A stretch of DNA of 64,000 nt from Clytia hemisphaerica (taxonomy: Eukaryota > Cnidaria > Hydrozoa > Leptothecata > Clytiidae). This document shows, piece after piece, positions 12,001-19,464 of the stretch; within the stretch, counting starts at the first letter, position 1, and each line of letters starts with the position of its first letter. Under the pieces are notes generated by a model. It was not told where the DNA came from. It saw only the letters and a list, made by a program, of their open reading frames with translations, and did not search any database. Location of the stretch: the NCBI GenBank assembly GCA_902728285.1, contig CACVBU010000050.1, positions 186,001-250,000 on the forward strand. The letters run 5' to 3'. Both the position numbers and the translations under genes were made by a program.

Positions 12001-15000
12001 AATGTTTACACGCTGGGATTGTCTCTTGTCGTGGTCTGTATGCATTACTTCTATGGTTATTGAGTCTTTGATTGAATTGGGTCTCGCTTTTTCCAATATA
12101 TTGGATGTGACATTTGTTGCATTCCAGGAGGTAGATGATGCGAGTGCTTTTGCAGTTAACGTTGTGGAAGATCTGGTACGTCATTTTGGTTTGTTGACTG
12201 GTGAAGGTTGAGGTTGACATTATTTGTTTACAGCAAAGGTTTCCTGTCCTTGTTAAGCAAGGCTGGCACTTTCCTTTCAGTTTTTGTTATTTTCTTGAGA
12301 CTTTATTGTTGGATATTGATGTTTGTCCAAGTAGATCTTTCAAGTTTTTGTTGCGTCTATACGCAATGACTGGTGTTTGTTGGAAGGTATCTTGAAACCG
12401 TTCGTTGATGTTTAGGATATCCCAGTGCTTTTCCAGTAAGGTACGGATAGGTGATAAGTTTTTGTTAAAGGTAGTGATGAAGGCGATTTGTTGTTTATTC
12501 TTGGTGTTGTTGTATTTTAGGAGATCTTCCCGGTTCTTAATCTTAACTTTGTCGAACTGTTTATGGAGGTTTTCAGCTTTGTATCCTCTTCTGATGAATG
12601 CATCTTTCATTTGGAGGAGGGATTGGTTGTATTCTTCGGGGTTGGAGCAAATCTTTTTTATCCTTAGTGCTTGACCGTATGGGATGTTGTTTTTTAGGTT
12701 GTTTGGGTGGTATGAGGTATTATGGAGGTAATGACCGATCTGTTGGTTTTTTGAAGATCTTGTAATCTAGTCGATTGTTCTTTATGGTTATCATTGTGTC
12801 CAGGAAGTTGATCTCGCTATGAGAGTATTCCGTCGTGAATTTAATTGATGGGTGAACTGTGTTGATGATTGCGAAAAATTCTTTTAGATCACTTTCTGTG
12901 CCTTTCAATATAAAAAATATGTCATCAATGAATCTGAGGTATTTTATGATGTTGTTAGATATGCGTGGATAGATTTCTCGTTCTTCGAACTCTCCCATAA
13001 AAATGTTTGCATACGATGGGGCATATTTAGTACCCATTGCGCATCCTTTGATTTGGAGATAGTGTTTGTCGTTGAATATGAAGTTATTAAGGGTGAGGAT
13101 GAGGCGTAAGAATGTTAAAATTACTGTCATGTGTTTAATGGACGACTCGACCTTTGTTAATGATTTACGAATGGAGGCTATGCCTTCGACATTCGGGATG
13201 TTGGTATATAATGCTGACACATCCATGGTTACAAGTATTGCGTGTGCTGGTATATGTAAATCTTTGGTTTTGTTGATAAAGTCTGTTGTGTCTTTGATAT
13301 ATGAAGGTAGTGATTTCGCATGGTCTTGTAGGTGATAATCAACATATTGGGAGATACGTGCTGTGTGACAATTGATGGAGCTGATGACAGGTCTGCCTGG
13401 GTTATCTGGTTTGTGTATTTTGGGTGTGGTGTACAATTTTGGTGTCTTTGGCTGTGTCTCGGTAAGCATTTCAATGGCTTTATCGTCTAGCAGCTTGGAT
13501 TTTCTCAGTGATTCTATGATGTCTTGTATCTTTTTGTTATGTTTTGGTGTGAGGTCTTGGTCACACTCCTTGTAGAAAGTCTGATCGTTTAGTTGTCTTA
13601 GGGCTTCATTTATATAATCTGCAACGTCTTGGATTACTACGGCGCCTCCTTTATCGGCGTTTGTGATGATGATGTCTTCTTTTCTCCTTAGTTGTTCTAA
13701 AGATTCACGTTCTTCTTTTTTCAGATTGTATTTGCGTTTGGTTCTTGTGATCTCGTGGTTATTTATCTCGTTTTCAAAGGCGTCTATGAAAGTTTTGATT
13801 GTGTGATGTGGGTTATTTGGTGTCCATTGGTTATTTTTCTTTTTTATGTAGAATGGCTTTTTAGCCATTGTTACAATAGGGTCGTTTCCAAAATGTGCTT
13901 TTAGTTTAATTTTTCTTGCGAAGTCGTTTATGTCGTTCTTATAGCGTTAGATGTACGTAAAAACAACGTTGTTTGTCAGCTGGAATGTACTTACCCTGCT
14001 ATACCTCAATTGATTATCGGCGATAGCAAGCGGAGTATAGATCCTTTTTCATTTGACTAAGGTCCCGAATAGACGTCCCCCCGCTTATTAATTTTCGAAA
14101 ATATTTCGGACCCCCCCCCGTTCTTATTAGGACCCCCCCGTTTATTAGTTTTTAAGAATATTTTCAGCTGTCAAAGAGAAGGACCCTTATTTTGCTCTAA
14201 ATAGCCTGATTTTAGCCTTTATTTACCTAAATATTTTCAGACCCCCCCGTTTATTCAGACCCCCCCGTTTATTATATTTTGCAAAAATTTCGGACCCCCC
14301 CTTTTATTCAGACCCCCCCTACTATTCGGGACCTTAGAGTACTATCTATTTGATCTTAGAGAATGAAAACTGTGATTTCAATTTATATTACTAAGTCAAC
14401 TGGCACACAACGTTGTTTCAACGTCCATCTAACGTTATATGGACGTTGGGAACATTAGATGGACGTTGAAACAACGTTGTCTGCCAGCTGGGAAGTCAGT
14501 TGGTACGCAACATCAAAACAGAACGTTTATGGTGAAACGATAACATTATAGATTTTCAAACAACGTTATGTTTCATAGGGGATCTTCGGTTGGGACAATT
14601 TTACATCAAAATTCTTACTTATTGTGGCCAATCAATGTTTGAGGCTAAAAAATACCGATACTTCCTGTTAATGTCTTTTCACCATATATTATGCAAATTA
14701 GAAGTTAAATGCTTATTTAACTTGTTAAATTGTAGTTTATAGCTTTAGTTTTGTTAATAACCAACTCAGCGCCAAAATACATTGTAGATTTTTAACGTTA
14801 TGTTCTTCGTAATCAGAGAATTTTCAATTTATTTCAGCACTTTACCATTCCTTTTCTGCGGTATAACCGGAACCTGCCAATATGCCTCACGTAATGACTT
14901 CACATACTGGCTCGCTGGGGACGTCCGCCAACCTATGATGCCAGTGACCAACGACGCAGTAGAGCCATTCATTTCTCGTTGTGTAGTTTGTCAAGCTCCC

Positions 15001-15905
15001 GATATCAATATGGCTGTGCACTCACAAGACGTGGTCACACCTTCTTGTCCAGTTGGTTATGATTCTTTATGGTCAGGATTCAGTTTTATGATGGTAAGTT
15101 TGGACTTGGCTCGCAAAATCTTTTTCTGAACATTTTAGCGTTGATGGATATAGTTTTAATAGTGCATATAACTAGCTGTTTCTCTTTAATATTTTAAATT
15201 CTCTTTCATGCGTTAAAAAACGGTCCATGATATGAAGGTTTCACATTTAACAATATTACTGATAGGAATTCCATGTATAAATAATCTTAAATAATAAACA
15301 ATAGACCTTTTCATAAATTACGTTACGAACATCACTTGCCTCGTTTTGAGATTTTTGTCATGGTGATTATCTCCCAGAGCATTTTATTAAAACTACTTTC
15401 TATTCAAAAACAAATCATTGAATGTCTCAAGGGACATAATCACCATGGCAATTGTTTGAATACGAGGCAATTGATGTTCGTGACGTAATTTATGAAAAGG
15501 TCTATTGCTGGTTTTTTTTTCAAACTTTCATCACATATTTATTACCTCAAATAGGTTGCAGCAGCTGGAAACACAGGAGCTGGCCAATCTTTAGGATCAT
15601 CTGGATCTTGTTTAGAAGAATTCCGCCCCAAGCCTTTTATTGAATGCCAAGGAGCACGTGGTTCATGTCATTTCTTTTCCGACAAATTCAGTTTCTGGCT
15701 CACAACAATCGAGCAACGTTCCCAATTTACTATACCGTCACCTCAAACGTTGTCGGCTACTAAAGGTGATGATTTGACGTCAAGAGTGTCCAGATGTCGG
15801 GTTTGTGTCCGGAAAAATAAGGTGTCCGAAAAACTGGCTCAAGATGCGCCGCAAGAACGTGCAGGTTTCGGAGGATTCTTCGATAACCTTGCTTCCTGGA
15901 TCTAG
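1..15905 (+). CDS. vWA / fibrous collagen / collagen IV-type NC1 hybrid collagen (5' partial)
   Basis: Secreted extracellular-matrix collagen; the 5' end lies before the window. Nineteen exons were read: 1-15, 324-590, 1086-1156, 1678-1924, 2600-2806, 3218-3576, 4059-4181, 4706-4826, 5198-5383, 5824-5940, 6478-6627, 6798-6962, 7785-8030, 8455-8682, 9460-9612, 10270-10520, 11371-11468, 14838-15093 and 15555-15905. All have AG/GT borders, the phases match at every junction, and the joined frame is 1,202 codons plus a TAG stop. The order is vWA, short Gly-X-Y, vWA, long interrupted Gly-X-Y, then two C4 repeats. Gly-X-Y exons start inside a glycine codon (phase 1), apart from the last one. The NC1 domain and frequent Gly-X-Y interruptions are collagen IV traits, while paired vWA domains recall collagens VI and XII. 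Probable assembly by NC1 trimers is inference from the family. Confidence 0.9.
324..1924 (+). CDS. First vWA domain of the collagen (3 exons)
   Basis: Exons 324-590, 1086-1156 and 1678-1924. The domain opens with the hydrophobic strand LLFVVDTSSN, the MIDAS position of vWA domains. The motif is D-x-S-x-N rather than the usual D-x-S-x-S, so metal binding may be weakened. The third exon begins with VVVLIMD, the strand carrying the second MIDAS aspartate, and includes ISVVGIGND, a typical late vWA strand. It ends in ECKG and joins in phase 1 to a Gly-X-Y exon. The phase pattern (1, 0, 1) resembles that of the second vWA domain, suggesting duplication. Confidence 0.87.
1169..1236 (+). repeat. 34-bp direct duplication in a collagen intron
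   Basis: The phrase starting TAATTGACTTTAGTAG is present twice back to back with a period of 34 bases. Confidence 0.8.
1257..1603. mobile_element. MITE with ATAGACC...GGCCTAT ends
   Basis: The ends are inverted: ATAGACCTATTCATAAATTA on the left and TAATTTATGAAAGGGCCTAT on the right, about 345 bp apart. Inside, TTACGTCACGAAC is mirrored by GGTCGTGACGTAA. The same end sequence recurs at 15300-15506, so this is a dispersed family. Confidence 0.7.
1957..2205 (+). mobile_element. tRNA-derived SINE copy
   Basis: It is similar along its length to 48803-49063: CGGCTACGGTGCGCAAGG-like head, CCAGTTGGGTCATTACAAAG, TTGATGCTCAG, TAGACAGCTA and GGCTGCGGTCGCA near the end. The head resembles a tRNA with decayed promoter boxes. 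It lies in a collagen intron, in sense orientation. Confidence 0.68.
2600..2806 (+). CDS. Short Gly-X-Y segment between the two vWA domains
   Basis: One phase 1-1 exon of 207 nt, about 68 residues. It starts GVPGPPALPGLKGDSG and continues in Gly-X-Y with one interruption near GRTFGNG. Lys and Glu are common in the X and Y positions. It links the two vWA domains by a short rod. Confidence 0.88.
3218..4826 (+). CDS. Second vWA domain of the collagen (3 exons)
   Basis: Exons 3218-3576 (phase 1 to 0), 4059-4181 (0 to 0) and 4706-4826 (0 to 1). The first holds IDLGFVIDGSASLL, a perfect D-x-S-x-S MIDAS motif, and LRVGVVVYG. A threonine in FRGTSES fits the third MIDAS position. The second exon gives MLVLMTDGQQT and ILAIGIGEE, the strands around the MIDAS aspartate and the late beta strand. 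The third ends in a Cys shortly before the collagen resumes. This copy looks able to bind metal, unlike the first. Confidence 0.91.
3773..3945 (+). repeat. Dispersed repeat shared with 49600-50040
   Basis: Shares GTTATAGCACTTTTCTATAA-like text and TTATTTCAAATTGTTCCAC with the right arm of the element at 49165-50035. It is a single-arm relic in a collagen intron. Confidence 0.6.
4201..4379. mobile_element. MITE with CAGTTGA / TCGAGTTAAAGAG ends
   Basis: Starts CAGTTGAGTCTCTATAAATC and ends TTCGAGTTAAAGAGGCTCTA, an imperfect inverted pair rich in TTCGAGTTA words. Related elements lie at 7014-7502, 9984-10141 and 52455-52612. Confidence 0.55.
5198..10440 (+). CDS. Main interrupted triple-helical region (8 exons)
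   Basis: Gly-X-Y exons at 5198-5383, 5824-5940, 6478-6627, 6798-6962, 7785-8030, 8455-8682, 9460-9612 and the first part of 10270-10520. Exons up to 8455-8682 both start and end inside a glycine codon; the 9460 exon ends in T, which with the next exon gives Phe (GEPNFIKGFPG). The helix is broken several times, for example GDAYGTGESPDFKEG, GRMFSAPG and GRMAQFSEFSRPTAG, as in collagen IV. Two RGD tripeptides are present, at 6615-6623 and 9588-9596; RGD is a classical integrin motif, but use here is not shown. Confidence 0.9.
7014..7502. mobile_element. Repeat rich in TAATTCGAACC words, ending AAAGTCAACTGT
   Basis: The phrase CTCCCTCTAATTCGAACCT is repeated several times with variation, and the right end GATCGAATTGCATAAAGTCA followed by ACTGT matches the right end at 10115-10140. 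It fills most of a collagen intron and has no gene of its own. Confidence 0.5.
8935..9459 (+). repeat. Tandem copies of an intron end plus exon start
   Basis: A unit of about 115-118 bases is repeated four times before the true exon at 9460. Each unit has a branch/pyrimidine stretch (TTATTTTCTTATTTTCTAAA), the acceptor GACAG, and then the first bases of the collagen exon, GATACAAAGGAGAAGCACC. Decoy acceptors lie near 8998, 9113, 9232 and 9345. In the decoys the exon text runs into AAATAAATAATAT and has no Gly-X-Y continuation or donor. Only the last copy continues as collagen. Confidence 0.88.
9661..9803. mobile_element. Palindromic MITE in a collagen intron
   Basis: CAAAATATATTTCGAAACCA at the left is mirrored by TGGTTTCGAAATGTATTTTG at the right, and the match goes on through ATAACTCCGAGTTTCATGC and GCATGAAACTCCGAGTTAT. 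The arms are about 60 bp around a short centre. Confidence 0.75.
9885..9981. mobile_element. AACGTT palindromic MITE, copy 1
   Basis: About 97 bp. The ends are GAGCTGGCACAAAACGTTG and CAACGTTGTGTGCCAGCTG-like. The body repeats AACGTT and its mirror. Other copies: 11510-11572 with 13934-13983 (split), 14397-14492, 21168-21264, 28874-28975 and part at 48650-48735. Confidence 0.75.
9984..10141. mobile_element. MITE with GTAGTCAAC / AAAGTCAACTGT ends
   Basis: Left end GTAGTCAACTTCCTCTAATT, right end GATCGAATTACAGAAAGTCA then ACTGT. It is related to 7014-7502. Confidence 0.5.
10441..15905 (+). CDS. Double C4 (NC1) domain and C-terminus of the collagen
   Basis: Exons: end of 10270-10520, then 11371-11468, 14838-15093 and 15555-15905. 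The domain opens GHVIVRHSQNAFIPSCP, close to the start of collagen IV NC1. The first C4 repeat has GYSLMYTVGNGYAHSQDLG, GSC, PFLFC, TCQYASRND and FISRCVVC. The second has AVHSQD, SCPVGYDSLWSGFSFMM, GSCLEEFR, PFIEC and RVSRCRVC. Each repeat shows the six cysteines of the family. After the last CRVC there is a tail of about 30 residues rich in charge, ending NLASWI before TAG at 15903-15905; vertebrate collagen IV stops almost at once after this cysteine. Confidence 0.93.
10556..10814. mobile_element. CACCCCTGTCTCAC-ended MITE, copy 1
   Basis: A 259-bp degenerate copy of a family defined best at 19021-19255. It opens CGCCCCTGTGTGG and closes GGTCTGTGACACATGGGTG, with internal CCAGTGGGG and CACCGGGACGAAATT. 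It lies in the intron after the 10270-10520 exon. Confidence 0.65.
11090..11264. mobile_element. TTAA-flanked MITE with GGTCTCC ends
   Basis: TTAA at 11090-11093 and 11261-11264. Inverted ends are GGTCGGTCTCCA and TGGAGACCGGCC; GCGCGCGC words occur just inside both ends. TTAA duplications are typical of piggyBac-type transposition. A related degenerate stretch lies at about 25330-25490. Confidence 0.65.
11510..11572. mobile_element. Left half of an AACGTT MITE split by a Penelope-like element
   Basis: Begins CGCAGCTCACACAGAACGCC and stops in CGTTCTTATAGCGTTA (11557-11572). The right half begins with the same 16 bases at 13934. Confidence 0.8.
11813..12719 (-). pseudogene. Penelope-like RT C-terminus and GIY-YIG endonuclease
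   Basis: This frame continues the RT thumb and linker (12287-12719) and then, past one in-frame TAA, the endonuclease (12286-11813). The linker has the Cys-rich KGKCQPCLT and NLCCKQ. The nuclease shows IIYLLECNKCHIQYIG, the catalytic Arg region FNQRLNNHRS and a Glu in IIEQINETD. With the frameshift and the stop, the element cannot make an intact protein. Confidence 0.88.
12720..13868 (-). pseudogene. Penelope-like reverse transcriptase (N-terminal frame)
   Basis: 382 residues. Visible motifs are ITNADKGGAVVI, KLYTTPKIHKP, GRPVISS, LVTMDVSALYTNIP, GCAMGTKYAPSYANIFMGEFE and the catalytic FIDD within YLRFIDDIFFI. The order and wording match Penelope-like RTs rather than LINE RTs. The frame fails after KPTDR: one base too many at about 12735 leads to a stop, while the expected continuation HYLHNTSYHP sits in the next frame. 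Confidence 0.9.
13934..13983. mobile_element. Right half of the split AACGTT MITE
   Basis: Starts with the 16-base duplication CGTTCTTATAGCGTTA (13934-13949) and ends ACAACGTTGTTTGTCAGCTG, the expected MITE end. Confidence 0.8.
14057..14337. mobile_element. C-rich MITE with CTAAGGTCCCGAATAG ends
   Basis: Left CTAAGGTCCCGAATAGACG, right CTATTCGGGACCTTAG. The interior repeats GGACCCCCCCGTTTATTAG-like phrases. The CCCGAATAGACG core is shared with the fold-back element at 26698-28800. Confidence 0.75.
14397..14492. mobile_element. AACGTT palindromic MITE, copy 3
   Basis: Nearly perfect palindrome: left CAACTGGCACACAACGTTG, right CAACGTTGTCTGCCAGCTGG. A weaker similar stretch follows at about 14500-14570. 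Confidence 0.8.
15300..15506. mobile_element. MITE with AATAGACCTTTTCATAAATT ends
   Basis: Left AATAGACCTTTTCATAAATT, right AATTTATGAAAAGGTCTATT, a perfect 20-base inverted pair that continues through ACGTNACGAACATC. About 207 bp, in the last collagen intron. Confidence 0.85.
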
Positions 15906-16001
15906 TAGAATTATGGAGTATTATTGGATGCGATATTAAGGAGATAACGAAATATTACCAAATCATTATGGAGATAACGAAATACCAAATATTATGGAGA
16001 T

Positions 16002-16007
16002 AATAAA
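16002..16007 (+). promoter_or_regulatory. Probable poly(A) signal of the collagen gene
   Basis: AATAAA lies 97 bases after the collagen stop. A second AATAAA lies at 16464-16469. The 3' UTR between 15908 and 16025 repeats a short phrase (ATTATGGAGATAA...AAATA) about four times, so it has grown by local duplication. Confidence 0.5.
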
Positions 16008-16587
16008 TACGAAATATTATGGATATCTTTAAAACGATATTGAATTCTCTGAAAGTTAGAGAACGTCATATTAAAAGGAGTTATTTAAGAGAACTTAAAG
16101 ATTTCGAAGAACTTCGTGAAAATCATCTAATTATATACCTATCATTGAAACTAACTTCTTTAACTCCTTTGACCGTACTGTATAGTCCCATTTTATGTGA
16201 TTTTCAATGTATATTGATAGATAGCTAGTTAATTGCAAAAAAATAAGCTTTTATTCATACCCGCATAAACCGGCACCAACTTTTGATTTCAAGCTCTTTT
16301 AATTCCCTAAGATCATAAACTACACGGAATTCATCAAAGAATATTAAAACAGGATCTGCGTGGATTTGTTTTTCTAGGTTTTTCTAAGTTTAAGTTTCTC
16401 TGTTTAACATTTCCAAAAGCAATTTCAGGTTCTTATTTCTGAGGTTTACTTAACATCTATCTAAATAAAGTATTTTATTTTAAAGTGCTTGATAAATTAA
16501 CTTCGTTCACACAGTACGTGCTTAATGTTTTTGAAAATTTGACAAAACTTTTTTCGAAAATAACAGGGGAACTTAAGGCCTATAGAA

Positions 16588-16835
16588 CACCCCCGGTCGC
16601 AGACCAAATGGGACTATCTTCTCACCCCACTGGTTAATTGGGCCAATATTTCGTCCCTTAAATACTCTACCCTTTATTTCCCACTGGAAATTGACTTTGA
16701 TCTCATCCTAACTTGAAATTCATTAGAAAAATTGCACCTCAAAAACAGTATGATTTTTATCCCCATTGGAATTGCGATATAAATTTAATCCCCACTGTGG
16801 GAAAAAGTTCCACCATGGCAGTGAGAAAGGGGTGT
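16588..16835. mobile_element. CACCCCTGTCTCAC-ended MITE, copy 2
   Basis: Starts CACCCCCGGTCGCAGACC, ends GGCAGTGAGAAAGGGGTG. Internal text CCACTGGAAATTGACTTTGA and GGGAAAAAGTTCCACC matches the other copies. It lies between the collagen and ShKT genes. Confidence 0.75.
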
Positions 16836-18422
16836 GATAGACAAATCAAGGAATAATCTTAGGTCAAAATTAGGTCAAGGAAAAAGTGGAAATGTTACAT
16901 TGTTAGTAAACGGAAAAGAGCCGTAGGAAATATTAAGAAACACGTATTTTCTAATCAAACCAATGAAAAATATTTTTGTTTCGTCAAACACTAAGTTCTA
17001 GAAAATAAACAATTTTGATTTTCTTGCTTATCTATGTCAATAACTTTTTAGATGGATTGACCTGTCATTTTGACAAAATTAGATTTTATTCAAAAAAAGA
17101 ATATTCGGTAGATTAACGCGAAAAGATTATAGAAAAAATGGGGATGGAGTTTTTACTTTGTGGATTGATGGATTTATGGATTAAGATGGAATTTTGACGT
17201 GTGAAAACGTGTGTTTTGTAGATTTTTCGGGATATCTACATTTCGCTGTGATATAAGATAATATTTTAGGCCAGTTGAGAAATTTTGTCGAAAACTAGAT
17301 CGATAAATTAATTTTTCAGGTTTTAATTTCTCCCCTCTCTTGTTAGTTTCTCTTCGACGTCAATAATAACGAGTTTATATATTTGAACTTTCGATGTCGA
17401 TGGCGTGACTAAAAAGATTCGGAATAACCCGTAGTTCTGACCTGCAAAATCAAGGATGGTAAAAGCGCCGATTTACCGTCGTCGTCAGTCGATCAAGATC
17501 TAGACAAGTAAGATGCTAACCGTCTCTATCGCAGAAACACAAACTTGCTAAGTTTACTATCTGCATTTGTGATTGCATCAACAAAATATAGTTTTCTGCA
17601 CGACTACCCTGTCATCTAGTGCAAGAATCTAATATCTTTTTCGTTTTCTTTATTAAAACACCCCCTTCCATAGACCCAGTAGGCAGGATTTTTTCAGCCA
17701 GTGGGGGTAAAATTAACGGACTCAAACTCGTTAGGGATTGATGTATTTTTTATGGCTGGGGATTTAAATTTCAGTGTTTTCAAGTCAGAATATTTTTTTG
17801 TCGCTGTTTAAATCTTTAAGCAAAAGTATGAGTGTAGGGAGAAAAAAATGAAGATTATCTCAAATCCGGTACGTCACTGATGATACTCAAGATTCGCAAA
17901 TTTTTCATCAGGCTTATCACAGTTCATTTGAACCATTTGTTGATTGTTTATTGTTTGAATGTGTCTGGTATAAAAAAGAGAAAATATTGACTCGTAATAC
18001 AGAGTACATGGATTTCAGGTTAATAAACTAGACGTTCGATTACTGTCTAACTAGCTTTTTAAATTTAAATAAAGAAATATTGATGTTGGTTTATTGGTAT
18101 CTACAATGTCTGTGTCAAAATATATTGAGAATTTTGAAATAATTTAGAAATTTGGACAGGCGAGAAAGTTACTTTCGGGTTATATTTGTTACATCTAATC
18201 GAATATTTTAATTTGGGAGGGGTTAAGAGACTATTCCAGGCCATATTCTGGGCTTTATTGGACCATTTTTAAACCTTTGGATCCTCAGATCCTAAGGTTT
18301 TCCTAAGTTTTAAGTCTAGTGTTAAAACTCTACTCTTCCAACCTAAGTTAGAGCGCTTCCAAATCGTTTGTGACTATAGAATTTCTCGGGAATTTCCCTT
18401 TTTTCTTAAATATTAGTACTAG
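16836..18422. other. Intergenic stretch without recognisable genes
   Basis: AT-rich sequence with no long reading frame on either strand. The part 18100-18405 is similar to 29510-29705 (shared GTCAAAATATATTG, TAGAGCGCTTCCAAAT and GGGAATTTCCCTTTTTTCT), so it includes a dispersed repeat of unknown class. Nothing else was recognised. Confidence 0.5.
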
Positions 18423-18576
18423 TAATCGTATGGTTTGGAGTGCAATTAACGATTAATCACGAGTAACAAAGGAGAAAAAAGTAATTTGCACGAGTCCGAA
18501 GGACGAGTGCAAATTACGGTATTTTCTCCTTTGTTACGAGTGATTAATCGTTAATTGCACGACAAAACATACGATT
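18423..18576. mobile_element. Long hairpin (fold-back) of about 75-bp arms
   Basis: Reads AATCGTATG at the left and CATACGATT at the right; GTGCAATTAACGATTAATCA is mirrored by TGATTAATCGTTAATTGCAC, and TTGCACGAGTCC by GGACGAGTGCAA around a 4-base loop GAAG. More text of this family (GTGCAATTAACGATTAATTG) recurs at about 18832-18856, so the whole element may reach about 18905. Confidence 0.85.
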
Positions 18577-19020
18577 CCGAGGTAATCGTCAGTAAATAAT
18601 CATTAGTAAATCATATATTTTTGTTAACATTCGAAAACCTCCTTTTTTTCTTTTGTTTTTTCTTTCTTTTCAATTAAAAGAAGCTATTGTAACGTAAAAT
18701 TTCTTTGTTCTTTTTTATATTGAAGAAAAAAAATGTCTTTGTTTTTATTATATAGCAAAAAAAAGTCTCTGGAGAGAAAAGAATAAGGGGACAAAAGTGT
18801 CCCCCCGCCGAAGAGTGCAAAAAGTGGTAATAGTGCAATTAACGATTAATTGCACTCCTCTAAACCAATCAGATTCGAGTAATTTTGCACGGCTGACGAT
18901 TATGACATTAATTGTTCCTTGTTTTTTGAGTAATTGTATAAGTTTTGTAATCTAGCAAAGTTTTTCAAAAGAAATCTTCATCGAGCAATGTCAATGTGAT
19001 AGACGTAAACTCGCAAGATA

Positions 19021-19255
19021 CACCCCTGTGTCACAGACCCGCTAGGATCCTAGCCCCACTGGAAAATTTGGCGAAAATTTTGTCCCCGATGGGAAAATAC
19101 CCTTGAATTGACTTTGATTCCATCCCCATCCGAAAATCATGTCTAATAAAACTGCACTCCAAACAAAAGATTCTCTATCCGCATTGGAATTTCAATATGA
19201 ATTTTTATCCCCACTGATAGGGAAAAAGTTCCATCAGGGCTGTGAGACAGGGGTG
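19021..19255. mobile_element. CACCCCTGTCTCAC-ended MITE, copy 3 (best copy)
   Basis: 235 bp. Left CACCCCTGTGTCACAGACCC, right GGGCTGTGAGACAGGGGTG. The interior has TAGCCCCACTGGAAAATTTG and GATAGGGAAAAAGTTCCATC. It lies just upstream of the ShKT gene, within 150 bases of its start codon. Confidence 0.85.
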
Positions 19256-19400
19256 TTAAAATTAATAACGACCAGAACAGATCAGTATTAAGCTTAAACA
19301 TTGTCCAAATTTCTTTCATAGGTTTCATATGTAGCCATTCTTGAGTAAAGAAAAATAAACTGAAAGTAAACGGGACCCTTAGAGAAGACAAAATAAAACA

Positions 19401-19464
19401 ATGCTACTTATATACCTTTACACGACCTTGATTTTTGTAGTACTTATTACTACATCAAAAGCAA
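19401..19464 (+). CDS. Signal-peptide exon of the ShKT protein
   Basis: ATG follows AAAACA. It gives MLLIYLYTTLIFVVLITTSK-Ala, a hydrophobic core with S-x-A before the likely cleavage point. The donor is A, then GTAAGT, phase 1. The next phase-matching exon, at 20864, completes an Arg codon. Confidence 0.8.

Larger units (their letters stand above)
11573..13933 (-). mobile_element. Penelope-like retroelement, 5'-truncated and inactivated
   Basis: About 2.36 kb on the minus strand, inserted into a palindromic MITE. The frame begins before the ATG at 13868 and is open to the truncation point near 13933, so the 5' part is missing. The reverse transcriptase runs 13868 to about 12735, where one extra base breaks the frame. 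The frame goes on as 12735-12290 and, after an in-frame TAA at 12287-12289, through the GIY-YIG endonuclease to 11813. RT plus C-terminal GIY-YIG is the mark of Penelope-like elements. The region after the gene (about 11615-11650) has the hairpin-like GGACCGAGTCC followed by GAAAC on the minus strand. It lies antisense in a collagen intron. Confidence 0.92.
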
